Below, in pieces: positions 1-12,157 of a stretch of 64,000 nt of DNA; position 1 is the first letter of the stretch; each line of letters opens with the position of its first letter. Under the pieces are notes generated by a model that saw nothing but the letters and a program-made list of their open reading frames with translations, was not told the DNA's origin and ran no database searches. The stretch comes from Deinococcus budaensis (GTDB taxonomy: Bacteria > Deinococcota > Deinococci > Deinococcales > Deinococcaceae), in NCBI RefSeq assembly GCF_014201885.1, contig NZ_JACHFN010000004.1, positions 229,686 through 293,685 of the forward strand, written 5' to 3'. The translations under genes and the position numbers were made by a program.

Positions 1-1
1 C

Positions 2-1837
<1,836 letters not shown>

Positions 1838-1943
1838 ACCGGGCGTCAGAGTGTAACCCCGAACACCCAAAGTTGGGTCAATGGCGCCTGAGCCGTCCCT
1901 TCGCGGCAGCGTGAGAGGGTGGGGACTGAGGAGGGTCCCAGTC

Positions 1944-2612
1944 ATGCGCGCTTTTTTGCACCGCAACGGCCTGTCGGTCGTCACCCTGACCCTATTCGTG
2001 CTGTTCTGGGCTGCCCAGGCAGCGGTCGGGTTTGAGGTCCACAACGGCGATCTGGAAGAACACGGACGGCAGGCCCTGAGTCTGGGGGCCTACCTGCGCA
2101 GCGGGCATTTCTGGGAGGCGACCGGGGAGAACTGGGAGAGCGAATTTCTTCAGATGGCCGCCTTCGTGGTGCTGACGGCCCGGCTCTACCAGCGCGGCTC
2201 GGCGGAGTCCAACCCACTGCCGGAGGAACAGGACCAACCTGGAGGCGAGCAGGGGGCGCCGCCCACCCCGCCCGAGCAGCGGCCCTGGCCGGTACGGCGC
2301 GGCGGCTGGGTGCTGGGCTTGTACTCGCACTCGCTGTCGCTGACGCTGCTGGGCCTGTTTCTGCTGTCCTTCGTGATTCATCTGCTGGGTGGGGCGGCCG
2401 AGTACAACACCGAGCAGGCCCTGCACGGCGGCGAGGCGGTGTCGACGCTGGCTTTCCTGGGTAGCCCCGAGTTCTGGAGCCAGTCTTTTCAGAACTGGCA
2501 AAGCGAGTTTCTCTCGGTCGCGGCGATGGTCATCCTCTCGATATTTCTGCGCGAGCGCGGCTCGGCCGAGTCCAAGGACGTGGAGGCGCCCCACAGGCGC
2601 ACCGGCGGGTAA
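1944..2612 (+). CDS. DUF6766 family membrane protein
   Basis: A 222-residue membrane protein of unknown function that matches my memory of the DUF6766 family. It is an internal duplication: a helix near the N-terminus followed by ENWESEFLQMAAFVVLTARL and RGSAES, then a charged proline-rich linker, then a second helix followed by QNWQSEFLSVAAMVILSIFL and RGSAES. The ATG at 1944 follows a GGAGGG ribosome-binding site; an earlier in-frame ATG at 1881 lacks one and would add 21 residues that do not look like protein. It stands 106 bases after the metal ATPase with a small inverted repeat (1865-1878) between them. No partner or function can be inferred. Confidence 0.85.
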   Translation: MRAFLHRNGLSVVTLTLFVLFWAAQAAVGFEVHNGDLEEHGRQALSLGAYLRSGHFWEATGENWESEFLQMAAFVVLTARLYQRGSAESNPLPEEQDQPGGEQGAPPTPPEQRPWPVRRGGWVLGLYSHSLSLTLLGLFLLSFVIHLLGGAAEYNTEQALHGGEAVSTLAFLGSPEFWSQSFQNWQSEFLSVAAMVILSIFLRERGSAESKDVEAPHRRTGG

Positions 2613-2705
2613 AACGCCTTGCCTGATTGCCCCCTGACCGGAGGATGACCGCCGCCTTCATCTCGCCGTAACCCGGCGGCGGCTGCGAGGTGAGCAGACT
2701 GACGT

Positions 2706-4169
2706 ATGAAAAAACATACAGGTCTGCTGCTGGTCGGCGCCCTGCTGGTCGGCTGCGGGGGTGGGGGCGCGCCTGATCCGGGAACACCGGGCCAACCGGG
2801 CACTCCGGGGCAACCGGGGGCCGTCTGCGCACCTGCCGGTCAGGGGCTGGCGCTGGGCAGTGGGGGGGTTGCGGCGGGTCCGGCCCTGGCCCCTGCGGCG
2901 CTGGACGCGCTGTGGCAGGCTCCCCACGTGGCCGGAGAGGTGCTGCTGCGGGGCGTTCCGGGCGGCGCGCTGGGCGCCCAGAACCTGGCCGCGCTCTCCG
3001 GCGTGCGGGTTCAGGCCGTGGAGGGCAGCGACCTGTTGCTGGCCGCGACCCCGGCGGGCGAGAGCGACGCGGCCTTTGCGCGGCGACTGGCGGCCGCGGG
3101 CCTGAGGCCGCAGCCCAATTTCCGCTATGAGGCGCTGGCGGCTCCCAACGATCCGGGGTTCCCAGGCGCCAACCGCCCCGGCGTACGGGTCGGCACCGTG
3201 GCCTACGACCAGGATTACCTCACGCGCATCGACGCGCTGGGGGGCTGGGACCGCCTCGACGCGCTGGGCAAGACCAAGTGCGGGGTCCTGACCGCCGTGC
3301 TCGACACTGGCGTGGACCGCGCTCATCCCGAACTCGCCGGACGGCTGCGTCAGGGCTTCGACTTCTGCGCGCGGCTGGAGGGCAGCACCTGCCGGGGCAG
3401 CGACAACGTGCCCGACGAGGTCACGGCGGGCGACGTGGGCCACGGGACCAGCTCGGCAGGACTCATCGCCGCCAACACCAACAACGGGCAGGGGATCGCG
3501 GGCCTGACCTGGGGCGGGACCATCCTGCCGGTCAAGGTCTTCGGCACCGACGGCACCACGACCGGGGCCACCAGCGCCAGCGTGGTCGCGGGCCTGAACT
3601 ACGCCGCCGAGCAGGGCGCGCGGGTGATCAACATGAGCCTGGGCTTCCGGGGCGCGGCGGGCAAACCCGTGCAGCCGGACCCCGCGCTTCAGGCCGCCAT
3701 CAAGGCGGCGGCGGGCGCGGACATCGTCCTGGTGGCGGCGGCGGGCAACACTCCCGGCGACGGGCTGTATTACCCGGCACTCGACCCCAACGTGATCGCA
3801 GTGGGCGCGGTCGGCAAGGACGACCGGCTGGCCTGCTACAGCGCCCGGCCCCTCTCCGGCCAGCGGGCGCTCGATCTGGTCGCGCCGGGCGGGCAGGCGG
3901 GGACTGGCACTTCAAACTGCCTGAGCAACAGCCCCGAGGACATCCTGACGCTGACCACGGCCGCGCGGGGCGGCTACACCCTGCGCGCAGGCACCAGCGA
4001 GTCGGCCCCGCTGGTGAGCGGCACGGCCTCGCTGCTGCGCGGCGCCTTCCCCAGGCTGAAGGCAGGCCAGATTCGCCAGGCGCTGAAGGACGGGGCGCGC
4101 AAGACGGGCGGCCTGAACTTCCTGAATGTGCGCGGGGCGGTCAATACGGCCAACGGCCTGACGCCCTGA
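2706..4169 (+). CDS. Secreted subtilisin-like serine protease (S8), lipoprotein
   Basis: A 487-residue subtilase. The N-terminus is a lipoprotein signal with lipobox LVGC (Cys18) followed by a glycine/proline-rich tether, so the enzyme is probably lipid-anchored outside the inner membrane. A propeptide-like region precedes the catalytic domain. The triad is visible: Asp200 in AVLDTGVDRAHPEL, His246 in VGHGTSSAGLIA and Ser431 in RAGTSESAPLVSG, with the oxyanion Asn348 in VAAAGNTPG. Several cysteines (HisAsp domain and near CLSNS) could form disulfides. It looks active and broad in specificity, probably for extracellular peptide scavenging, as in other Deinococcus. It is a single gene with a hairpin terminator downstream. 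Confidence 0.92.
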   Translation: MKKHTGLLLVGALLVGCGGGGAPDPGTPGQPGTPGQPGAVCAPAGQGLALGSGGVAAGPALAPAALDALWQAPHVAGEVLLRGVPGGALGAQNLAALSGVRVQAVEGSDLLLAATPAGESDAAFARRLAAAGLRPQPNFRYEALAAPNDPGFPGANRPGVRVGTVAYDQDYLTRIDALGGWDRLDALGKTKCGVLTAVLDTGVDRAHPELAGRLRQGFDFCARLEGSTCRGSDNVPDEVTAGDVGHGTSSAGLIAANTNNGQGIAGLTWGGTILPVKVFGTDGTTTGATSASVVAGLNYAAEQGARVINMSLGFRGAAGKPVQPDPALQAAIKAAAGADIVLVAAAGNTPGDGLYYPALDPNVIAVGAVGKDDRLACYSARPLSGQRALDLVAPGGQAGTGTSNCLSNSPEDILTLTTAARGGYTLRAGTSESAPLVSGTASLLRGAFPRLKAGQIRQALKDGARKTGGLNFLNVRGAVNTANGLTP

Positions 4170-4207
4170 CGCCTCCCCTGGCACGTTGACCGCCGACACA
4201 TTGGACA

Positions 4208-4235
4208 GGGGGAGGCCACGGCGCGGGCCTCCCCC
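4208..4235. terminator. Hairpin between convergent genes, followed by a C13 run
   Basis: Ten-base perfect stem, GGGGGAGGCC at 4208-4217 and GGCCTCCCCC at 4226-4235, loop of 8 bases, between the convergent protease and dehydrogenase genes. The 3' arm runs into 13 consecutive C (4231-4243). There is no U tract, so intrinsic termination is inferred from position and stem strength. Confidence 0.6.
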
Positions 4236-4271
4236 CCCCCCCCTTCTGCTGGCCGGTGCCCTTCCCGAGCT

Positions 4272-5282
4272 TCAATCCCGCCGCGAGGCGCGCCACAGCG
4301 CCGCCGCCAGCCCCGCCCCCAGCAGCCCCACGCCGATCAGGCGCGAGCGGGAGGCGGCCTCGGTGTAGGCGCTGGTCGCCTGCACGTGGCCGGGGTAGTC
4401 GCCGCGCTCGGCCAGCTTGCCGGAAGGGTGGTAGAGGGCACTCGCCCCGGGCGGCAGCGGCGGCTTGCCGCTGTGGGTGCCGGGAATCACGGTGGCGGCC
4501 ATCGCGCGTTCGGCGGCGCCGGGAGCCAGCATCCCGAAGGCGGCCATGCCCCGCCCCCCGCCGCCCACGAACAGCTCGCGGGTGGGCGCGGCGGCGGCCT
4601 GGAGGATCGCGCGGGCCACCGTCTCGGGCGCGTAGACGGGCGGGACGTGCTGGGGTTCGGTGTCCAGATAGTTCTGGGCGTTCAGCGGAAAGGGCGTGTC
4701 GATCGGCCCGGGCTTGATCAGCGTGACCGAGACCGGAGCGTCCTCGTGCTCCAGCTCCATCCGCAAGGTGTCGGTAAAAGCCTTGACCGCATGCTTGGAG
4801 GCCGCGTAGATCCCTTGCAGCGGAATCGCCTGCTCGGACACCACGCTGCCCACGTTGATCAGTGCGCCGCCCCTGGCCTTCAGGTGCCGCAGCGCCACCC
4901 GCGAGCCGTAAACCAGCCCCCAGAAGTTCACGTCGAAGAGGCGGCGCATGTCCTCCACCTTCAGGTCTTCCAGCTTCCCGTACATGCCCACGCCCGCATT
5001 GTTGACCCAGGTGTCGAGGCTGCCGTAGGTGTCCAGCGCCGCCTGCGCGATCCGCTCCACGTCCTCCTCGCGGCTCACGTCGGCGGTGACGGGGACGGCC
5101 TGGCCGCCCGCGTCCACGATCTGCGCCGTGAGCTGGCGCAGGGGGCCTTCGCTGCGGGCGGCCAGCACCAGCCGCGCGCCCTCCTTCGCGGCCAGCCGCG
5201 CCGTGCTCAGGCCGATGCCGCTCGACGCCCCGGTGATCACCATGACCTGATCGCGCAGGGGCCTCAACTTGATCTTCGTCAT
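4272..5282 (-). CDS. Short-chain dehydrogenase/reductase with C-terminal membrane anchor
   Basis: A 336-residue SDR oxidoreductase. The NAD(P)-binding motif is TGASSGIG near residue 18, followed by NNAGVGMYG, the catalytic serine in INVGSVVSEQ and the Tyr-x3-Lys pair in YAASKHAVKAF, so the classical SDR active site is complete. Beyond the usual 250 residues a C-terminal extension ends in a hydrophobic segment (LIGVGLLGAGLAAALW) with arginines after it, suggesting a tail anchor. The start at 5282 (MTKIKLRPL) fits SDR homologues; the longer frame to 5345 adds a non-protein-like stretch. The substrate cannot be read from sequence. The gene is divergent from the manganese catalase. Confidence 0.9.
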   Translation of the reverse strand: MTKIKLRPLRDQVMVITGASSGIGLSTARLAAKEGARLVLAARSEGPLRQLTAQIVDAGGQAVPVTADVSREEDVERIAQAALDTYGSLDTWVNNAGVGMYGKLEDLKVEDMRRLFDVNFWGLVYGSRVALRHLKARGGALINVGSVVSEQAIPLQGIYAASKHAVKAFTDTLRMELEHEDAPVSVTLIKPGPIDTPFPLNAQNYLDTEPQHVPPVYAPETVARAILQAAAAPTRELFVGGGGRGMAAFGMLAPGAAERAMAATVIPGTHSGKPPLPPGASALYHPSGKLAERGDYPGHVQATSAYTEAASRSRLIGVGLLGAGLAAALWRASRRD

Positions 5283-5548
5283 GGGTTCCAGTCTGCTCGG
5301 CGGCCGGGATGAGGCGGATTCCGGTTCGTTAAAGCCGGGGGTCACGTCCGGCGCCGTCGCCGGGGCGGCGGGTCCGCCCCCCAGATGAGCCGCCCGCGCG
5401 GGGGGGCTTCATGCCTTTGGAGGGTGGCCGTCAGATTGGGCAGGGGGCTGGCCCATCCAAAGCTCATGGCGGCGCCCAGGCCAGGTGTTGGAATGCCCTC
5501 CGGCAACAACCCCCCCCAGTGGGCAGCACCCCAAGCAGGAGGCCAGAG

Positions 5549-6418
5549 ATGTTCTACTACGACGGCAAATTGCAGTATCCGGTGCGGGTCGAGACGCCCG
5601 ATCCCCGCTTCGCGCGCATGCTCCAGCAGGCCATTGGCGGCGTGGAGGGCGAGATGCGGGTGTGCCTCCAGTACCTCTTTCAGGCGTTCGGCGCGCGCGG
5701 TCCCAAGAAATACCGCGACATGCTGCTGGCGACCGGCACCGAGGAGATCGCCCACATCGAGATGCTGGCGACCGCCGTCGCGCTGAACCTGGAAGGTGCG
5801 CCGGGCGGCATGCAGGAGGCGGCGGCCAGGGCCAACCCGCTCGTCGAGGCCGTGATGGGCGGCATGGACCCCCGGCAGTACCTCTCGGCGGGCATGGCGG
5901 CGCTGGCCTCGGACGCCAACGGCGTGCCCTTCAACGGCTCGCACGTGTACGCCAGCGGCAACCTCGCCGCCGACATGTATTCCAACGTGACGGCCGAGGC
6001 GACCGGCCGCGCGCTGGCCTGCCGCCTGTTCGAGCTGACCGACGACCCCGGCATGAAGGATATGCTGCGCTTCCTGATCGCGCGTGACACCATGCACCAG
6101 CAGCAGTGGCTGGCCGTGATCGAGGAACTGGGCGGGCACCCCGGCACCCTGCCCATCCCCAACTCCTTCCCGGTCGAGGAGGAGCTGCGCGAGGTGAGCT
6201 ACGACTACGTGTTCACCGGCACCGAGGGTGTGCCGCCCCCCCAGGGCCGCTGGACCCAGGGACCCTCCCTGGACGGCCTGGGCGAGTTCCGCCTCGTCGC
6301 CGCGCAGCCGATGGGCCAGGAGCCGGCGCTGGCGCCCCCGCTGCCGCAGGCCTACGCCGAGGCCCAGCAGATGATGGGCGCGGCGGGAGGCGGCACGGGC
6401 GCGGGTTCGGACGACTGA
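5549..6418 (+). CDS. Manganese catalase (ferritin-like)
   Basis: A 289-residue non-haem catalase that decomposes hydrogen peroxide at a dinuclear manganese site in a four-helix bundle. Metal-ligand segments are visible: VEGEMRVCLQYLFQ, TEEIAHIEML, the glutamate-bearing helix near TAEATGRALACRLFEL, and the histidine in TMHQQQW. The C-terminus is a proline/glycine-rich tail as in family members. The start at 5549 (MFYYDGKLQYP) is set by the AGGAGG ribosome-binding site at 5537-5542; upstream codons in frame are unlike protein. It fits the strong oxidative-stress defence and high manganese of Deinococcus. It appears to be a single-gene unit with a hairpin after it. Confidence 0.93.
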   Translation: MFYYDGKLQYPVRVETPDPRFARMLQQAIGGVEGEMRVCLQYLFQAFGARGPKKYRDMLLATGTEEIAHIEMLATAVALNLEGAPGGMQEAAARANPLVEAVMGGMDPRQYLSAGMAALASDANGVPFNGSHVYASGNLAADMYSNVTAEATGRALACRLFELTDDPGMKDMLRFLIARDTMHQQQWLAVIEELGGHPGTLPIPNSFPVEEELREVSYDYVFTGTEGVPPPQGRWTQGPSLDGLGEFRLVAAQPMGQEPALAPPLPQAYAEAQQMMGAAGGGTGAGSDD

Positions 6419-6721
6419 GCCAGAGCTGGACCGGGAAGCGGCGAACGGGAGATGGTAATTCGCCCGCCGCTTCTCCTTCTCTGCGGCTCTGTGGCTGGCC
6501 CGTGGCTGAAGGACCCCGCTCCTTGCGTCCCGGCGAACCCGCTGTGGGCAGGCCGTCCAGAGAAGCGACCAGCGGAGTTCCGCCGCAGGGAAGACGGTAC
6601 CCCCTTTGCCTGCACACAGGCCGCCGCCTACCGTGGTGACCCCTTCGTTCGCCCCAGGAGACCTGAGGGGTGCCGTTTCAGGTCTGGTGGTCACCGCGGT
6701 GAGACCTTCAAACTGAGGCTT
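6419..6721. other. Intergenic region with two hairpin groups, no gene
   Basis: About 300 bases between the convergent catalase and regulator genes. Besides the terminator at 6435-6473 it holds an 8-base inverted repeat AGACCTGA (6659-6666) / TCAGGTCT (6678-6685) that abuts the 12-base perfect palindrome TCACCGCGGTGA (6691-6702), itself framed by GGTCT/AGACC (6681-6685, 6702-6706). The second group probably ends the regulator transcript on the minus strand. I see no coding sequence. Confidence 0.55.
6435..6473 (+). terminator. Hairpin after manganese catalase
   Basis: Nine-base perfect stem GAAGCGGCG (6435-6443) with CGCCGCTTC (6465-6473), 16 bases after the catalase stop codon and followed by the pyrimidine-rich TCCTTCTCT. 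Probable transcription terminator. Confidence 0.6.
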
Positions 6722-7770
<1,049 letters not shown>

Positions 7771-7777
<7 letters not shown>

Positions 7778-7805
7778 GTGTTCGCCACCCCTTGACAACT
7801 GTTCA
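7771..7805. promoter_or_regulatory. Paired operator-like palindromes at the regulator/glpF promoter
   Basis: Two copies of the pattern TGAACA-N2-TGTTCA, 21 bp apart start to start. Site 1 is TGAACA-TG-TGTTCG (7771-7784), 11 of 12 matches, and overlaps the regulator start codon. Site 2 is TTGACA-AC-TGTTCA (7792-7805), 10 of 12 matches, and its left half is a consensus -35 hexamer for glpF. The same pair with the same spacing occurs before glpD. Binding by the adjacent SorC protein is inferred. Confidence 0.65.
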
Positions 7806-7935
7806 GCCGCCTCCAAAGATGAACGAACCGACAATGTGGCGCGGTGGAGGCGGGGCAGCACCCCCCCGGTGGCCGTCTGGACCCCCCGCCTCCCGAAGCC
7901 GCCCGGCCGCCGGGAGCAGTGTGGGGGGGAGGCAC

Positions 7936-8763
7936 ATGAAATTCACGCTGGCGCAGGAATTCATGGCGGAAGTGCTGGGCACCATGGTGCTGATTCTCTT
8001 TGGCGTGGGCGTGGTGGCGATGGTGGTGATCTTCGCCGCGACCGATCCGGCCGTGCCGGGGCAGGTCGTGAACGGCGGCTATACCAACATCACGCTGGGC
8101 TGGGGCTTCGGGGTGTTGATGGGGATCTTCGTGGCGGGCACGATCAGCGGGGCGCACCTCAACCCCGCCGTCACGGTCGCGCTGGCGGCCACCGGGCGCT
8201 TTCCCTGGAGCAAGGTGCTGCCGTATATCGCCGCGCAGCTGGTCGGCGCCTTTCTGGGCGCGGCCATCGTGTTCGCGGTGTACTCGGCGCGGTGGGTGCA
8301 GTTCGACCCTGACCTCGCCCGCACCGCCGGGGTGTTCAGCACCTTTCCGGCCGTGCCCGGGTTCTGGCCCGGCTTTATCGATCAGGTGGTCGGCACGGCG
8401 CTGCTGGTGGGCCTGATCCTCGCCATCGGGGACAAGCTCAACAACCCCGCCGGGGCCGCCTGGGGGGGGCTGGCGGTGGCCTTCGTGGTCATGGCGATCG
8501 GCATGAGCTTCGGTGGGATGCACGGCTACGCGATCAACCCCGCCCGCGACCTGGGGCCGCGCCTCTTCTCGCTGGTGGCGGGCTTTCAGAACACCGGCTT
8601 TTCTAACGGCGTGTGGCTGGTGCCGGTGATCGGGCCACTCGTCGGCGGCGTGCTGGGCGCTTTCATCTACGACTTCTTCATCGGTCGGCCGCTGGCCCGC
8701 GCGGGCGAGGCGGTCGTCGGCGAGCAGGGCGTGGACCCGGCCTACAACCTCGACCAGCGCTGA
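7936..8763 (+). CDS. glpF: Glycerol facilitator (aquaglyceroporin)
   Basis: A 275-residue MIP-family channel of the inner membrane that admits glycerol by facilitated diffusion. Both half-helix signatures are present: NPA in SGAHLNPAVTVALAATG and NPARD in YAINPARDLGPRL; the aspartate after the second NPA marks glycerol channels rather than water-only aquaporins. Six transmembrane segments are readable. The start at 7936 (MKFTLAQEF) follows GGGGGGAGG; the longer frame to 7792 is arginine/proline-rich and unlike a channel N-terminus. It is the first gene of glpF-glpK, 36 bases before glpK, and is divergent from the SorC regulator. Confidence 0.95.
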   Translation: MKFTLAQEFMAEVLGTMVLILFGVGVVAMVVIFAATDPAVPGQVVNGGYTNITLGWGFGVLMGIFVAGTISGAHLNPAVTVALAATGRFPWSKVLPYIAAQLVGAFLGAAIVFAVYSARWVQFDPDLARTAGVFSTFPAVPGFWPGFIDQVVGTALLVGLILAIGDKLNNPAGAAWGGLAVAFVVMAIGMSFGGMHGYAINPARDLGPRLFSLVAGFQNTGFSNGVWLVPVIGPLVGGVLGAFIYDFFIGRPLARAGEAVVGEQGVDPAYNLDQR

Positions 8764-10332
<1,569 letters not shown>

Positions 10333-10481
10333 GGCCCCGGGAGGGGGCGGGCGCGGCGTGGCCCGTCCGTCTCTGCCCTCCCTTCAGCAACAGCAGCACA
10401 GCCCCCCAGAACGCGCCCGGAACGGTTTCTCTCCGGGCGCCTCTGCACCCTGGACCCGCCCCGGCCCGCCTCCCGCAACCG

Positions 10482-10529
10482 TGTTCCAGACCATTGAACA
10501 GATGTGCAAACAGGCTGAACATCTGTTCA
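10482..10529. promoter_or_regulatory. glpD operator cluster, 21-bp phased palindromes
   Basis: A perfect TGAACA-TC-TGTTCA (10516-10529), an 11-of-12 copy TGAACA-GA-TGTGCA (10495-10508) exactly 21 bp upstream, and a further half-site TGTTCC (10482-10487) in phase 21 bp before that. The cluster covers the likely glpD promoter (TTGAAC at 10494) and ends 40 bases before the start codon. It matches the pair at 7771-7805, so both are inferred targets of the SorC protein. Confidence 0.7.
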
Positions 10530-10569
10530 GATGGACCACCGCCTCCCCTCTGCCACCGAAAGGACTCCC

Positions 10570-12144
10570 ATGACCACCGACCCCCGCCCCGCCGCCCTCG
10601 CCGCCGCCACCTCCGCCGACCCCTGGGACATCCTGGTGATCGGGGGGGGCGCGTCGGGGCTGGGCACCGCCGTCGAGGCCGCCACACGCGGGCACCGCAC
10701 CCTGCTGCTGGAGGGCCACGACTACGCCAAGGGCACCTCCAGCCGCTCGACCAAGCTGGTCCACGGCGGGGTGCGCTACCTCGCGCAGGGCAACGTGTCG
10801 CTGGTGCGCGAGGCGCTGCGCGAGCGCGGGCTGCTGCGCCGCAACGCGCCCCACCTCGTGCGCGACCTGGGCTTCGTGGTGCCCGCCTACGACTGGTGGG
10901 CCGGGCCTTTTTACGGGGTAGGCCTGAAGCTCTACGACATCCTGGCCGGAAAACTGAACCTGGGCAGCAGCAAGTATCTGGACCGCGAGGCCGCACTGGA
11001 ACGCACGCCGACCCTCCAGCCCCAGGGGCTGATGGGCGGCATCCTGTATTTCGACGGGCAGTTCGACGACGCGCGGCTGGCGATCACGCTGCTGCGGACG
11101 CTGGAGGACCACGGCGGCGTGACCCTGAACTACGCGCCCGTCGTGGGGCTGCTCCAGGACGGCAAGCAGGTCGTCGGCGCCCGCTTCCGCGACGCCGAGA
11201 CGGGCCGCGAGTACGAGGCGCGGGCGCGGGCAGTGGTGAACGCGACCGGCGTATGGGTGGACGACGTACGGCGGATGGAGGACCCGGACGCCAAGACCAT
11301 GCTCTCGCCCAGCCAGGGAACGCACCTCGTCGTGGACCGCCATTTCCTCCCCGGCGACAGCGCGATCATGATTCCGCGCACCGACGACGGCCGGGTGCTG
11401 TTCGCGGTGCCCTGGCAGGGCCACGTGGTGATCGGCACGACCGACACCCCGGTCCCCGAGGCCAGCTTCGAGCCGCGTCCGTTGGACGAGGAGATCGAGT
11501 TCATCCTGACGACCGCCGCGCGCTACCTCAGCCCGGCGCCTGGCCGCGCCGACGTGCGGAGCGTGTATGCGGGGTTGCGCCCGCTGGTGAAGAACGAGAA
11601 GACTGACGGGGCGGGGTCCACGGCCGCAGGGGCCACGGCGGCCCTCTCGCGCGACCACATCATCCGGGTCTCCGGGGGCGGACTGATCACCCTGACGGGC
11701 GGCAAGTGGACGACCTACCGCCGCATGGGTGAGGACGTGGTGGACCGCGCCGAGCGCCTCGCGGGCCTGCCCGAGCGCCTGACCGTGACCCCGGGGCTGC
11801 ACCTGCACGGCTGGTCGCAGGAGGACCGGCCTGACCACTGGAAGGTCTACGGCACCGACGCCGAGCGGGTGCAGGCGCTGCCCGGCGCCGACCGCCCGCT
11901 GCACCCGGAGCTGCCCTACCGCGAGGCCGAATTGCGCTGGGCCGTCCGCTTCGAGCGCGCCCGCACGGTCGAGGACCTGCTGGCGCGCCGCACCCGCGCT
12001 CTGCTGCTGAACGCCCGCGCGAGCCTGGAGGCCGCCCCCCGCGCCGCCGCCATCCTGGCCGAGGAGCTGGGTCAGGACCAGGCCTGGGCCAACACGCAGG
12101 TGCAGCGTTACCGCGAGGTGGCGCGGGGGTACGTGCTGGGGTGA
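10570..12144 (+). CDS. glpD: FAD-dependent glycerol-3-phosphate dehydrogenase
   Basis: A 524-residue flavoprotein that oxidises glycerol 3-phosphate to dihydroxyacetone phosphate and passes electrons to quinone at the inner membrane. The dinucleotide motif is ILVIGGGASGLGTAVEAATRG near residue 20, followed by GTSSRSTKLVHGGVRYLAQG, the GlpD signature, and the late motif SGGGLITLTGGKWTTYRRM. The C-terminal alpha-helical domain is present. The start at 10570 follows GAAAGGA; the longer frame from 10531 begins inside the operator cluster. It is separated from glpK by 237 bases and has its own operator-bearing promoter. Confidence 0.96.
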   Translation: MTTDPRPAALAAATSADPWDILVIGGGASGLGTAVEAATRGHRTLLLEGHDYAKGTSSRSTKLVHGGVRYLAQGNVSLVREALRERGLLRRNAPHLVRDLGFVVPAYDWWAGPFYGVGLKLYDILAGKLNLGSSKYLDREAALERTPTLQPQGLMGGILYFDGQFDDARLAITLLRTLEDHGGVTLNYAPVVGLLQDGKQVVGARFRDAETGREYEARARAVVNATGVWVDDVRRMEDPDAKTMLSPSQGTHLVVDRHFLPGDSAIMIPRTDDGRVLFAVPWQGHVVIGTTDTPVPEASFEPRPLDEEIEFILTTAARYLSPAPGRADVRSVYAGLRPLVKNEKTDGAGSTAAGATAALSRDHIIRVSGGGLITLTGGKWTTYRRMGEDVVDRAERLAGLPERLTVTPGLHLHGWSQEDRPDHWKVYGTDAERVQALPGADRPLHPELPYREAELRWAVRFERARTVEDLLARRTRALLLNARASLEAAPRAAAILAEELGQDQAWANTQVQRYREVARGYVLG

Positions 12145-12157
12145 GCCGCCTTCCTCC

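Noticed and set aside
2649..2682. CCGCCGCC/GGCGGCGG inverted repeat before the protease gene
   Set aside because: Simple GCC-repeat symmetry, common in such DNA; too weak to call a terminator.
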